A stretch of 64,000 nt of DNA from TMED78 sp036337035 (GTDB taxonomy: Bacteria > Pseudomonadota > Gammaproteobacteria > Steroidobacterales > Rariloculaceae). A model generated the notes under the pieces. That model was not told the origin of the DNA. It saw only the letters and a program-made list of their open reading frames with translations, and made no database searches. The stretch is taken from positions 1-64,000 of the forward strand of contig JAYZFC010000010.1 of NCBI GenBank assembly GCA_036337035.1. Reading direction: 5' to 3'. Every line of letters begins with the position of its first letter. Positions within the stretch are counted from its first letter, which is position 1. The position numbers and the translations under genes are program-made. This document shows, piece by piece, positions 1 through 9,604 of this stretch.

Positions 1-32
1 ACTATAGATTTTATTTTTATAAATTTATTTTT

Positions 33-557
33 TTATTTTGGATAAGAGATAATAAAGTTTTCTTTATTTGGCATTATTATCATAGGCAGGGTTTCAGCAT
101 TTATAATCATTTCTTCTGGTATTATATTATTTATGTATAGCATATATGCTGTTAGTGAATACGCTTCCTCATTAGTTAGACTTTTAGGTGAGAGATATGG
201 CATAGCTCTCCTAATGTAATCAAATATAGTTGTTGCATAAGGCCAATAGCTACCAATTGTCTTAACTGCTTTATCAGTAACTAAAGATCCATGACCTCCT
301 GCTAACTTATCATTTAATAAACCTTCTCCTTGAACTCCATGACAAGCAATACATTGTTGGTTATAGATTTCTTTCCCTATTATTGCATCTCCATAGCCTG
401 CTGGAAGTTCATAGCCATCTGAGCCAATGCTTATATCCCATTTTTTTATCAAGCTTAGATCAGCTAATTTTCCAAGATTTGGATTTTCTTGAGCAATAAT
501 CTTAAATGCAAAGCAGTAAAGAAAAATAAAATAGAATAAGAAGATTCTTTTATACAT
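33..557 (-). CDS. Secreted single-haem cytochrome c, SoxD/SorB-like partner of SoxC
   Basis: Predicted periplasmic c-type cytochrome that would take electrons from the molybdenum enzyme encoded just upstream. A hydrophobic signal peptide covers roughly residues 1-22. The haem site CIACH lies at about residues 69-73, and Met119 in RRAMPY is a plausible distal ligand. At about 174 residues with one haem it is much shorter than classical di-haem SoxD, so it may be closer to SorB. The ATG at 557 overlaps the end of soxC by 8 bases, implying translational coupling; an upstream in-frame TTG at 569 is an alternative. The gene ends 32 bases from the window edge. The cytochrome call is firm; the SoxD or SorB label is inferred from context. 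Confidence 0.85.
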   Translation of the reverse strand: MYKRIFLFYFIFLYCFAFKIIAQENPNLGKLADLSLIKKWDISIGSDGYELPAGYGDAIIGKEIYNQQCIACHGVQGEGLLNDKLAGGHGSLVTDKAVKTIGSYWPYATTIFDYIRRAMPYLSPKSLTNEEAYSLTAYMLYINNIIPEEMIINAETLPMIIMPNKENFIISYPK

Positions 558-1818
558 ATATATTTTCAACTAAACCATCTGAAGAGATATACCAAGCTTG
601 AATAGAGTTATTATGATAGGACACCTGAGAGCCTTTTTCAGAAATTAATTTTTCTCTTGTAGGCTGAATATTTCCAGCCTCATCAGTTGCTCTACTCATA
701 ATAATTACTGGAGCACCACTCCTTTTCCAAGGTATTCTAAATCTAGTTAATGATTTAGAAAGGACGGGTTCTGATAATTCAGCTTCTGCCCAAGAATTTC
801 CGCCATCAGCAGAGACTTCAACAGATTTAATTTTTCCATTTGCTGACCATGCTATACCTGAAATCTCATAGTATCCTATTTGATCTAAGCCAAGCCCCGG
901 AGAAGGCGATGTGATAACAGATTTTACGCCCATAGGAAAAGTAAACATTAGTGATTTTCCATTTGGTAATAGATCAGTATATTTTGAAGTTTCTTCTCTA
1001 GTCATCATTGGTTTTTCGGTAATTTTTAATTGCCTTAGCCACTTAACTGAAATATTTCCCTCATATCCTGGCAGAAAAAGCCTTATTGGATATCCATTTG
1101 AAGGATAGAGTTTTTCACCATTTTGATAAAGTGCTAGTATTGCATCATCCATTGCTTTTTCAATAGGAACACTTCTTGTTAACGAAGCTGCATCTGCTCC
1201 TTCAGCTAATACCCAACTAGCATTTTTTTTAAGCCCTGCCTCATCGAGAAGTATATTTAATGGAATACCAGTCCATTCACTACATCCAATCATTCCATGT
1301 ATGTCTCCACAAGTGCCTTTTGGAGGTAGCTCGCTTAAATTTGGCCTACTATTTCCTGAGCACTCCAAAAATTGAATATTTGATACCATTGGATACCTAT
1401 GAAGTTGATTCATATCAAAAATTAGAGGCCTATCAACAAGACCATGAATTAATAACTTATGCTCATCAGGATGAATTGAAGGAATACCACTATGATGCCT
1501 CTCAAAATGTAAACTATTTGGTGTAATAGTTCCCTGTAAGTACTGAATAGGAGTTCTAGAAGAGCCGCTTCCATCAGTACCTAGAACCGGAGCAGGTTTT
1601 CTTAAAATATGAGATTCAAAAGATGATCTACTGCTGTATCCTGATAAACCAATTCCTGGCTTGGTCATCCAATCCGGCCACTCGATATCATCAGAAGAGA
1701 CTGGCTTTGCTTTCATCAAGCTCAAGGTGCTAGCACCTAAAGCTACGGCACTGCTTTTCAAGAAAAATCTTCTATCTATTAAACCGTTGTTAGCTGAAAA
1801 TAATATATTCTTTTTCAT
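550..1818 (-). CDS. soxC: SoxC-type sulfite/sulfane dehydrogenase, molybdenum subunit
   Basis: Periplasmic molybdopterin oxidoreductase of the sulfite oxidase superfamily, expected to oxidise sulfite or a sulfane-sulfur intermediate and pass electrons to the adjacent cytochrome. A twin-arginine signal (RRFFLK, Arg16-Arg17) predicts Tat export of the folded protein. The Mo-ligand cysteine is Cys153 in LECSGNS. A C-terminal Mo-co dimerisation domain contains VEVSADGGNSW. The length of 422 residues is normal for SoxC. No soxXYZAB genes lie nearby, so the substrate is uncertain and a SorA-like sulfite dehydrogenase role is possible. It is divergent from the DUF5916 gene across 65 bases. Confidence 0.85.
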   Translation of the reverse strand: MKKNILFSANNGLIDRRFFLKSSAVALGASTLSLMKAKPVSSDDIEWPDWMTKPGIGLSGYSSRSSFESHILRKPAPVLGTDGSGSSRTPIQYLQGTITPNSLHFERHHSGIPSIHPDEHKLLIHGLVDRPLIFDMNQLHRYPMVSNIQFLECSGNSRPNLSELPPKGTCGDIHGMIGCSEWTGIPLNILLDEAGLKKNASWVLAEGADAASLTRSVPIEKAMDDAILALYQNGEKLYPSNGYPIRLFLPGYEGNISVKWLRQLKITEKPMMTREETSKYTDLLPNGKSLMFTFPMGVKSVITSPSPGLGLDQIGYYEISGIAWSANGKIKSVEVSADGGNSWAEAELSEPVLSKSLTRFRIPWKRSGAPVIIMSRATDEAGNIQPTREKLISEKGSQVSYHNNSIQAWYISSDGLVENIYV

Positions 1819-1883
1819 TTATAAATTTAGCAAATTATATTATTAATTGTTAAAATATATATGATAGATGATAAGGCATCAGC

Positions 1884-4196
1884 ATGAAACTTCAAAACTT
1901 TTCTCAATTATTTTTTTATAGATTTATTAAGTTCTATTTTAATCCATTTCTATTAATAGCTTTTTCTAGTAATTTTAATTCTGCTTTGAGCTTAGAAATA
2001 GGAGATATAGAGATACCTTTTATAGATAAACCTCCTGTGATTGAAGATTTCTTGGATATGTCACCATCACAAGATATTAAAAATAAGATGCAGTTTGTTA
2101 CAAACTTTAAGCAACGGTTTCCTAATGATTTACAACCAGCTACCGAAGTTACCGAGGTTTATTTTGCTTACGATAAAGAAAATTTATATTTTATTTTTCT
2201 TTGTTTTGATAATAACCCAGAGTTAATTAGGGCAAATATGTCACCCAGAGAAACTATTTGGGATGATGATAGAATAGGTTTTGATCTAGATACTTTTAAT
2301 TCACAGAGATCTTCATATGTTTTTAGATCTTCACCACTTGGTATTCAGTGGGATGGGCGATACAACGAGCTAACTAAGCCACAAGGGTTTGATTCTTCTT
2401 ATCAAGCACTATGGTTTTCAGAGGGTAAAGTAACAGATAAAGGCTATGTTGTTCAAATGACAGTACCTTTAAAGACTTTGCGTTTTCCTGAGCAGTCTGA
2501 GCAATTGTGGCGAATACAATTCTTTAGATCTATACCTAGGAAGAGTGAGTTAGCTGCTTGGCCAGAATCATCAAGAAATATAAAGACTAGAATTAGTCAA
2601 GCTGCTCTTCTTTCAGGAGTTAAAGATGTTTCCCCTGGTCGTAATATTCAGTTAGTCCCTTTTTCTTTTTCTAGAAATTATGACATTTTAGATAAAGCAA
2701 ATGATAATGGCCCTATTTTTGTAAAAGATAATGAAAGCGAAGTTGGATTAGATGCAAAATTTATTTTAAGAGATAGTTTTGTTCTGGATGCTACCATTAA
2801 TCCCGATTTTAGTCAGGTAGAGTCAGATGAGCCTCAGGTAACTGTCAATGAGAGATTCGAGGTTAGATTTCCAGAAAGAAGACCATTTTTTATAGAAAAT
2901 GCTGATTACTTTAATCTTGAGGCTACGCTATTGTTTACCAGAAGAATTAAAGACCCAGCTAATGGACTTAGGTTAACAGGCCAGGAAAATGGGTGGGGCA
3001 TAGGAGCTATGGTAGTTGATGATGAGGCTCCCGGATACAGTGTAAATAAAAATAGTAATTTATATGGTAAGTCAGCTGAAGTTCAAGTTTTAAGAATTTT
3101 TAGAGATTTTTCTGAAGATTACCGATTTGGTTTTTTTATGAGTGATAGGTCTTTTGGTAAAAGACAGAATAAAGTTTTCAGTTATGACGGAAGAATTAAT
3201 CTAAACGATAGCTGGTCTTCTGATATTCAGTTTGTGAATAGCAACCTTCAGAATGAGGATTCCAATAAAGATGGAGCTATGTACAATATTAGGTTAGATC
3301 GTCAAAGTAATCGAGTTAATGTCCACTCTCATTATTTAAATGTTAGTGAAGATTTTGTAGCTGATTTAAGTTATTTAGCTAGAAATTATCAACCCGATAC
3401 TAAATCTTGGCATAACAGAGTTTCTTATAGTTTTCTTCCAGAAGAAGGCACTCTTAATGAATGGGGTCCAACTATTTTTGTGAATAAGATATTAGATCAG
3501 AATAGTCTTAACTTATTTGAACAGTCTATAAGTTCATTAACTTGGAAGTGGGATGGTCAGACACAGCTTAAGTTAGATTATTACAACACTAAAGAAAATT
3601 TAAGGCCAGAAGATCATGATTCTTTATCAAACCTAAGAAATTATAAATATAATAAAATTAAGGCTTCGTTTAGTGCTAAATTTATTTCAGAATTCTTTTT
3701 TGATATTAATTTAGCAATTGGTGAAGCTATTAATCTCTTGCCCGCCAGTGGAAAAGAGCCAGAGATTGGTAATACTAATGAACTTGGATTAGGCTTTACT
3801 TGGAAACCAGTTAGTCAATTCAATATTGAGACTAGCCTTCTAAGATCTTCCTTAAAAGACCCTATATCTGATTCAAGGATTTTTAAGAATGAGATTTTGA
3901 GAACTAAATTTAATTATCAGTTTACAAAAGAATGGTCATTAAGGTTTATTTCCCAGAAAGATATTACTTTGCCAAGTAACATGACTTCTCTAAAGAAAAA
4001 TAAGGGCATTAATTATGACCTATTAGTACGATATGTAATTAATCCTTGGTCTTCCTTCTACATGGGCTATAACCATAATTCAAGTAATTTTCAATTAGTA
4101 GATACTGAGGATGGAACAGAATTAATTAGAGTTTCAGATATGAATAAAGATGGAGAACAGTTTTTTATTAAATTTTCATATTTATTTCAGCCGTAG
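1884..4196 (+). CDS. DUF5916 outer-membrane protein with CBM9-like N-terminal domain
   Basis: A 770-residue secreted protein. An N-terminal signal region of about 35 residues is followed by a domain resembling family 9 carbohydrate-binding folds (about residues 40-240), with DDRIGFDLDTF and YVVQMTVPLKTLRFP typical of DUF5916 proteins. The rest is rich in alternating aromatic and polar segments, like an outer-membrane beta-barrel, and ends with aromatic residues (FFIKFSYLFQP). The segment PERRPFFIENADYF is a family hallmark. The function is unknown; ligand binding or outer-membrane transport is plausible. An AAGG Shine-Dalgarno precedes the ATG. It converges on fdxA with a 14-base gap. Confidence 0.8.
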   Translation: MKLQNFSQLFFYRFIKFYFNPFLLIAFSSNFNSALSLEIGDIEIPFIDKPPVIEDFLDMSPSQDIKNKMQFVTNFKQRFPNDLQPATEVTEVYFAYDKENLYFIFLCFDNNPELIRANMSPRETIWDDDRIGFDLDTFNSQRSSYVFRSSPLGIQWDGRYNELTKPQGFDSSYQALWFSEGKVTDKGYVVQMTVPLKTLRFPEQSEQLWRIQFFRSIPRKSELAAWPESSRNIKTRISQAALLSGVKDVSPGRNIQLVPFSFSRNYDILDKANDNGPIFVKDNESEVGLDAKFILRDSFVLDATINPDFSQVESDEPQVTVNERFEVRFPERRPFFIENADYFNLEATLLFTRRIKDPANGLRLTGQENGWGIGAMVVDDEAPGYSVNKNSNLYGKSAEVQVLRIFRDFSEDYRFGFFMSDRSFGKRQNKVFSYDGRINLNDSWSSDIQFVNSNLQNEDSNKDGAMYNIRLDRQSNRVNVHSHYLNVSEDFVADLSYLARNYQPDTKSWHNRVSYSFLPEEGTLNEWGPTIFVNKILDQNSLNLFEQSISSLTWKWDGQTQLKLDYYNTKENLRPEDHDSLSNLRNYKYNKIKASFSAKFISEFFFDINLAIGEAINLLPASGKEPEIGNTNELGLGFTWKPVSQFNIETSLLRSSLKDPISDSRIFKNEILRTKFNYQFTKEWSLRFISQKDITLPSNMTSLKKNKGINYDLLVRYVINPWSSFYMGYNHNSSNFQLVDTEDGTELIRVSDMNKDGEQFFIKFSYLFQP

Positions 4197-4210
4197 GTTA
4201 GATGCCCCTG

Positions 4211-4534
4211 CTATTTTTCTAGATACTTTAACTTATTTTTTTTATTACTCCATTTATCTGCATCATCTGGTGGATCTTTAGCTTCAGTAATAGTGGGCCA
4301 TTTTTTAGAAAGCTCCGCATTGATTTCAAGAAATTGTTTTTCATTTTCTGGAAGCTCTTCTTCATCATAAATCGCTTCTTCAGGACATTCAGGCTCGCAA
4401 AGGGTACAATCAATGCACTCTTCTGGATTTATGACAAGCATATTAGGCCCTTCATGAAAACAATCAACAGGACATACTTCCACACAATCTGTGTATTTAC
4501 ACTTAATACAGCTTTCTGAAACTACAAATGTCAT
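4211..4534 (-). CDS. fdxA: 7Fe-8S ferredoxin
   Basis: Small cytoplasmic electron carrier of 107 residues. Cys9, Cys12, Cys17 and Cys21, plus the cluster Cys40-Cys43-Cys46-Cys50, match the FdxA family that carries one [3Fe-4S] and one [4Fe-4S] cluster. The C-terminal tail (NAELSKKWPTITEAKDPP) is also typical of proteobacterial FdxA. It is divergent from korA, so it is a natural electron acceptor for the 2-oxoacid:ferredoxin oxidoreductase; that partnership is inferred from position. Confidence 0.93.
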   Translation of the reverse strand: MTFVVSESCIKCKYTDCVEVCPVDCFHEGPNMLVINPEECIDCTLCEPECPEEAIYDEEELPENEKQFLEINAELSKKWPTITEAKDPPDDADKWSNKKNKLKYLEK

Positions 4535-4589
4535 AAATATATTTAGTACTTTGTTACCTTATCATGCATTTTATAATTATAATGAAAAT

Positions 4590-6428
4590 ATGAAAAATAT
4601 GAAAAAATCAGATTTTAATGAAAAGTCTATTACAGTTCGTTTTGCAGGAGATTCAGGAGATGGCATCCAGCTTATGGGCGCACAATTTGCAAAATCTGCG
4701 GCTATAGAAGGCAATGATTTTGCTACCTTTTCAGATTTTCCAGCAGAAATTAGGGCACCTGCAGGTTCAGAATTTGGAGTTTCAGCATATCAAATAAATC
4801 TAGGCTCAGAAAAAATAATGACTTCCGGAGATAATCCTAGCGTTTTAGTGGCTTTTAATCCAGCAGCCTTGAAGGTAAATCTGCCATTAGTAGATCGTAG
4901 AGCAATATTAATTTTAAATACCAGCGCTTTTACAGAGCGTAATCTTAAAAAAGCGGGTTACAAGCAAGATCCAAGGAATACAAGTGATTTGTCTTCTTAT
5001 CAGTTAGTTGAGCTAGATATTGATAAATTGACTAATGAAGCGGTTTCTAGTTTTGGCTTGAGTAGAAGCAAGGCCTCAAGATGTAAAAATTTTTTAGCGT
5101 TAGGAATTATTCAGTGGATATTTAACCATAAAACAGATCAATTAGTTTCCTGGATTGATAATATTTTCCAAGAGAAAGACATATGCGAAGCTAATAAAGC
5201 AGCTTTATTGGCTGGGCATACATTTGGAGAAGTAAATGAGGTTAGTCACGCGCTACCTAATTATAATTTTCCTCCTGCAAGTTTTTCATCTGGGGAATAC
5301 AGAAATATCAAAGGGAGTGATGCATTGGCCTTTGGTTTAGCTGCAGCAGCAGAATTAGCAGATCTTCCCATGCTTTTCTGCTCCTATCCTATTACTCCGG
5401 CATCATCTTTACTTCATCAGCTATCAAAAATGGAGGAGCTTGGTCTAGGAATATTTCAAGCTGAGGATGAAATTGCATCAATATGTGCAGCTATTGGTGC
5501 CTCATATGGTGGAGCTATTGGAGTAACTTCAAGCTCAGGGCCAGGTATTGCTTTGAAAACTGAGTCTATTGGCTTAGCAATAAATGCAGAGTTGCCACTG
5601 GTGATTATTAATTCTCAAAGAGGTGGGCCTTCCACGGGATTGCCAACTAAGACAGAGCAGTCAGATTTGTACCAGGCAGTTTATGGAAGAAATGCAGATT
5701 CTCCTATTCCTGTTATATCTACCTCTTCAGCTAGCGATAGTTTTGATATTGCTATCGAAGCTGTAAAGATAGCAATTCAGCATATGACTCCAGTTGTTTT
5801 ACTTACAGATGGTTTTATAAATAATTCTTCGCAACCATGGCTATTACCTGATATAAAAAAATATAAAAAAATAAATATCAACCGGCCAAAGAAAGGTTTA
5901 AAAAATGTTTTTCACAGAAAAAAGACAACTCTTGCTAGATACTGGATCCCCCCTGGATTTAAAAACGGCATTCATAGAATTGGTGGTATAGAGAAAGATA
6001 TAAAGACTGGAAATATATCTTATGATCCTGAGAACCACCAAAAAATGACTAATTTGAGGATAGAAAAAGTGAAAAATATAGTTAATTTTATTCCTCAGCA
6101 AGAGATTTCATATGGAAGAAAGAAAGGTAGTTTAGCAGTTGTAGGTTGGGGCTCTACATTTGGTGCAATAAACCAAAGTGTTCAATCTATTGATGGTGAT
6201 AAGGTTAGCCATATACATATCAATTATTTAAATCCTTTTCCAAATAATTTAAAAAATTTGCTACAAAATTTCGAAAAGATTTTAGTGCCAGAAATGAATA
6301 TGGGACAGCTCTCCTCATTGATAAGGGATAAATTAAATTTAAGTCCTATTCCTTTTTGTAAGGTATCCGGACAGCCATTTTTGGTATCTGAATTAACTGA
6401 AGAAATAAATCGCCAACTAAATAAATAG
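4590..6428 (+). CDS. korA: 2-oxoglutarate/2-oxoacid:ferredoxin oxidoreductase, alpha subunit (gamma-alpha fusion)
   Basis: Large subunit of a two-subunit, CoA-dependent 2-oxoacid:ferredoxin oxidoreductase. The gamma domain is N-terminal (RFAGDSGDGIQLMGAQF), as in KorA-type fusions, and the alpha pyrimidine-binding domain follows (SYPITPASSLLHQL, then TSSSGPGIALKTE and SQRGGPSTGLPTKTEQ). The start at 4590 is chosen because the longer reading frame beginning at 4491 would overlap fdxA and adds no conserved sequence; ATG 4599 is an alternative. korB follows after 11 bases. The 2-oxoglutarate preference is inferred from family and context; other 2-oxoacids are possible. Confidence 0.88.
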   Translation: MKNMKKSDFNEKSITVRFAGDSGDGIQLMGAQFAKSAAIEGNDFATFSDFPAEIRAPAGSEFGVSAYQINLGSEKIMTSGDNPSVLVAFNPAALKVNLPLVDRRAILILNTSAFTERNLKKAGYKQDPRNTSDLSSYQLVELDIDKLTNEAVSSFGLSRSKASRCKNFLALGIIQWIFNHKTDQLVSWIDNIFQEKDICEANKAALLAGHTFGEVNEVSHALPNYNFPPASFSSGEYRNIKGSDALAFGLAAAAELADLPMLFCSYPITPASSLLHQLSKMEELGLGIFQAEDEIASICAAIGASYGGAIGVTSSSGPGIALKTESIGLAINAELPLVIINSQRGGPSTGLPTKTEQSDLYQAVYGRNADSPIPVISTSSASDSFDIAIEAVKIAIQHMTPVVLLTDGFINNSSQPWLLPDIKKYKKININRPKKGLKNVFHRKKTTLARYWIPPGFKNGIHRIGGIEKDIKTGNISYDPENHQKMTNLRIEKVKNIVNFIPQQEISYGRKKGSLAVVGWGSTFGAINQSVQSIDGDKVSHIHINYLNPFPNNLKNLLQNFEKILVPEMNMGQLSSLIRDKLNLSPIPFCKVSGQPFLVSELTEEINRQLNK

Positions 6429-6439
6429 GTATTTGTAAT

Positions 6440-7438
6440 TTGAAAGATAAAAAGACTGATGTAAAGAAAAGCTTCTCCTCGAATCAAGAGGTTAGATGGT
6501 GCCCAGGCTGTGGTGATTATGCAATTTTAAAAACCATGACTCAAACATTATCTAAACTCAATGTTGATCCTGAAAAAACAGTTTTTATTTCAGGAATAGG
6601 TTGTGCTGCACGTATGCCATATTATATTGACACTTATGGATTCCATACAATTCATGGAAGGGCACCATCAATTGCTACTGGTTTGAAGCTATCTAATCCA
6701 GATTTAGATATTTGGGTTATTACTGGTGATGGAGATGCTTTGTCTATAGGTAGCAATCATCTTCTACATACTTTAAGGAGAAATATCAATCTTAATATTA
6801 TATTATTTAATAATGAAATTTATGGTTTAACGAAAGGGCAGTTTTCTCCAACTTCACGAGTGGGTACTAAATCTCCGTCATCTCCTAGAGGCTCTTTAGG
6901 TAAATCGATTAATGCTGGATTATTCACTCTAGGAGCTGGTGGTACTTTTATTGCTCGAGCAATAGATACTGACAAAAAGAATTTAAGTTCTGTGATTGAG
7001 TCATCATACCATCATAGAGGCTCTGCTTTAGTTGAGATATTTCAGAACTGTATAGTTTATAACGATAGAGTTTTTTCTGAATTTACAGATAAAGAGAATG
7101 TAACTGATTTCCAGATTCATGTGGAACATGGAAGACCTCTTCTTTTTGGCAATAATAATTCAAAGGGGCTAAAACTTAATAAGGATTTTAAATTGGAGAT
7201 TGTAGATTCAAATAAGCATAAGGATGAAGTTCTTATTCATGATGAGGCTAATCCAGTACTTTCTCAGTTGCTTTTAGCTATGCAGCCACCAGATTTTCCA
7301 ATAGCGCTAGGTATAATTAGAAAAGTAGATCAAGATACTTATGATGATCAGTTCTATGCGTCTCACCCCTCAAATATGAATAGAAGGAAAAGTATAAATG
7401 ATATTATTAAGTCTGGGGATATTTGGAAAATTTCTTAA
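6440..7438 (+). CDS. korB: 2-oxoglutarate/2-oxoacid:ferredoxin oxidoreductase, beta subunit
   Basis: Thiamine-diphosphate and [4Fe-4S]-binding beta subunit, 332 residues. Seen are the WCPGCGDYAIL cysteine motif near the N-terminus, GIGCAARMPYY, HGRAPSIATGLK, and the ThDP/Mg motif around GDGDALSIGSNHLLH followed by LFNNEIYGLTKGQ. The start is a TTG. It pairs with korA to convert 2-oxoglutarate and CoA to succinyl-CoA with reduction of ferredoxin. Its stop overlaps the convergent lhgO-like gene by 4 bases. Confidence 0.9.
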   Translation: MKDKKTDVKKSFSSNQEVRWCPGCGDYAILKTMTQTLSKLNVDPEKTVFISGIGCAARMPYYIDTYGFHTIHGRAPSIATGLKLSNPDLDIWVITGDGDALSIGSNHLLHTLRRNINLNIILFNNEIYGLTKGQFSPTSRVGTKSPSSPRGSLGKSINAGLFTLGAGGTFIARAIDTDKKNLSSVIESSYHHRGSALVEIFQNCIVYNDRVFSEFTDKENVTDFQIHVEHGRPLLFGNNNSKGLKLNKDFKLEIVDSNKHKDEVLIHDEANPVLSQLLLAMQPPDFPIALGIIRKVDQDTYDDQFYASHPSNMNRRKSINDIIKSGDIWKIS

Positions 7439-8541
7439 ATTAATAAGGATCTTATATATTTACCTATAGCCAAAGATGAAGTTAGCCCTGGAGATTCAAT
7501 ACCAAATAAATTTATTAATCCAGGTATTTGATGAACTCTTTGACACTGAATAATAAAATCATTTTCTTTTGTATTTTCTCTATTTATTTTTGGTCTAACA
7601 CCACAATATGCAGGAAAAATATTTTGTTTAACTACTTTCGGCCAGTAATTATTAATCGATTTATAGAAAAAATCTATCTTATCCTTATTTATTTTATAGT
7701 CTATTTTTTTTACTAGTTCAGTATCTGGGCCAAATTTAATTTTGTTGTAACGATCTATAGTTATGTGTATACCAAGCCCTGATTTTTCTGGTAGAGGATA
7801 AATTAATTTTTTGAAAGGATTTTTTCCAGAATAGCCAAAATATGTTCCTTTAACATAAAATATCTTAGGTATATTTTTCTTTGGAAAATCTTTAATTTTA
7901 TTAATAACACTAGTTGCTTCTAGACCAGCTGCATTGATCAGTTTTTTAGTTTTTAGATTGATAATTTTTCCACAACTATTAATCAATAGATCTATATAAT
8001 TATTTTTTATAGCACCACCTATTACTTCCGAATTAAATGAAAAAGATCCATTAGAATCATCAATATCTGACTTCAGTGATTTCATAAAATGGTAACTATC
8101 AAAATAGCCAGATGAAGGAGATAGAACTGCACTTGAGCAAACAATTTCAGGTTCCATGCGTTTAACTTCCTTACTATTTAATCTTATTAGATCCATAAGA
8201 TTATTTTTTTTTGCCTGATCTTCTATTTCATCTAAAAAAATATCTTTTGATTTTTCTGGAGATAATATTAGTTTTCCACACCTATTAAAATAGATATTTC
8301 TTTCTTTACAGTAATTGTATAAAAGCTCCTTCCCTTGAAGGCATAGTTTAGTTTTTAGGCTATTTTCAGGGTAGTAGATTCCAGCATGAATGACTTCAGA
8401 ATTTCTAGAAGAAGTTTCTTTACCAATATTATTATTCTTTTCAATGACTAATATTTTATTATTTATTTCTGAGAGATATTTGGCTATTGATAGCCCAACC
8501 ACTCCAGCACCTATTACTACTATATCTAGGGTATTACTCAT
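7435..8541 (-). CDS. lhgO: L-2-hydroxyglutarate oxidase/dehydrogenase-like FAD enzyme
   Basis: DAO-family FAD-dependent oxidoreductase of 368 residues. The dinucleotide-binding motif VIGAGVVGLSIAKYL lies at residues 9-23, and SSRNSEVIHAGIYYP with His52 is characteristic of L-2-hydroxyglutarate dehydrogenases. LINAAGLEA and the C-terminal PGLTSSLAIG complete the FAD fold. The family oxidises L-2-hydroxyglutarate, a side product of central metabolism, to 2-oxoglutarate. Position beside korAB, which consumes 2-oxoglutarate, fits. Substrate is not proven; other 2-hydroxyacids or glycine-oxidase-like substrates remain possible. Confidence 0.8.
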   Translation of the reverse strand: MSNTLDIVVIGAGVVGLSIAKYLSEINNKILVIEKNNNIGKETSSRNSEVIHAGIYYPENSLKTKLCLQGKELLYNYCKERNIYFNRCGKLILSPEKSKDIFLDEIEDQAKKNNLMDLIRLNSKEVKRMEPEIVCSSAVLSPSSGYFDSYHFMKSLKSDIDDSNGSFSFNSEVIGGAIKNNYIDLLINSCGKIINLKTKKLINAAGLEATSVINKIKDFPKKNIPKIFYVKGTYFGYSGKNPFKKLIYPLPEKSGLGIHITIDRYNKIKFGPDTELVKKIDYKINKDKIDFFYKSINNYWPKVVKQNIFPAYCGVRPKINRENTKENDFIIQCQRVHQIPGLINLFGIESPGLTSSLAIGKYIRSLLI

Positions 8542-8603
8542 TATTGCATTTTTCTTTATATGGTATTATAAATTATATAATAATTGATTTTTATTGATTT
8601 ATC

Positions 8604-9500
8604 ATGGCGAAATCTATTTCTAAACCATTTGCCTATATTATTCTTATTATAAATATGGCTTTATGGGGAGGTGCTTTAGTTGTATCACGAGGAGTTTATG
8701 AGGATATACCTCCCTTAGCTCTTACATTTTTTAGATGGTGTAGCGCCCTTATTATATTATTTCCTTTTGTTACTAATAATCTTCTAAGAATTAAATCTTA
8801 TTTTAATTATTGGCGAAGTATTGCTTTAGTGTCTACTTTAATTATTTTTGGAAATACTATGTCAGTCATAGCTGTAAATTATACTACGGCAATAAATGCT
8901 AGCTTAATCAATGGCAGCCAACCAATATTTGTAGCTTTAATCGCCTTCTTTTTTATAAAGGATGCTTTATCAGTAAAAAAAATATTAGGAATACTATCGG
9001 CTTTATTTGGGGTGGTAGTAATGATTTCACATGGGGATAAGTCTTTTTTAAGTTTATCTAATCTTAATCCAGGTGATTTAATTATGTTGTTAGCAGTATT
9101 GGCTTGGGCGGCTTATAGTGTGGCCTTACAAAAGAGTAACTCATTACCTAGTAATGCAACGCTACTTTTTTTTATTTCCTTGCTTGGATGTTTACTTACT
9201 TTACCTTTTTATTTGATTGAATATTTTATTTATGGAGGTTTTTCTATATCTAATAAAACTATAGGCTCTATTTTATATTTAGGTGTTATAGCCACTACTG
9301 TTTGTATATTTATTTGGAATATATGTATCAAATCAATTGGTGCTGTTAGCGCTGGACTATTTCTTAACCTGATACCTTTTTTTGGTGTTGTATTTGCTAT
9401 AGTAATTCTAGATGAAGAACTTCTTCTTTATCACTTAATAGGAAGTTTTTTTATTTTTATAGGTATTTTTCTTGGTACATACAGCACAAAAAAAGTTTGA
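8604..9500 (+). CDS. EamA/DMT-family inner-membrane transporter
   Basis: A 298-residue hydrophobic protein with two tandem EamA repeats (about residues 10-145 and 155-295) and about ten predicted membrane helices. N-terminal WGGALVVSRG and INGSQPIFVALIAFF are family features. Members export or import metabolites such as amino acids; the substrate cannot be read from sequence. It is divergent from the lhgO-like gene, and its stop codon lies inside a strong terminator hairpin. Confidence 0.85.
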   Translation: MAKSISKPFAYIILIINMALWGGALVVSRGVYEDIPPLALTFFRWCSALIILFPFVTNNLLRIKSYFNYWRSIALVSTLIIFGNTMSVIAVNYTTAINASLINGSQPIFVALIAFFFIKDALSVKKILGILSALFGVVVMISHGDKSFLSLSNLNPGDLIMLLAVLAWAAYSVALQKSNSLPSNATLLFFISLLGCLLTLPFYLIEYFIYGGFSISNKTIGSILYLGVIATTVCIFIWNICIKSIGAVSAGLFLNLIPFFGVVFAIVILDEELLLYHLIGSFFIFIGIFLGTYSTKKV

Positions 9501-9524
9501 ATTTTATCTTCAAACTTTTTTGTG
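9485..9524. terminator. Rho-independent terminator, probably bidirectional
   Basis: Left arm 9485-9501 and right arm 9509-9524 are complementary over 16 base pairs with one bulged A, around a 7-base loop. The A-run and T-run in the arms give a T-tract on either strand. It overlaps the stop codon of the EamA gene and separates it from the convergent gene at 9605-9964. Confidence 0.8.
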
Positions 9525-9604
9525 TAACTGTATATATCAATAAGTGCTAAAAAATAATATGATTTTTTAAGAGCTCGTATACTGTATTTTTTATCTATAA
9601 GGAT

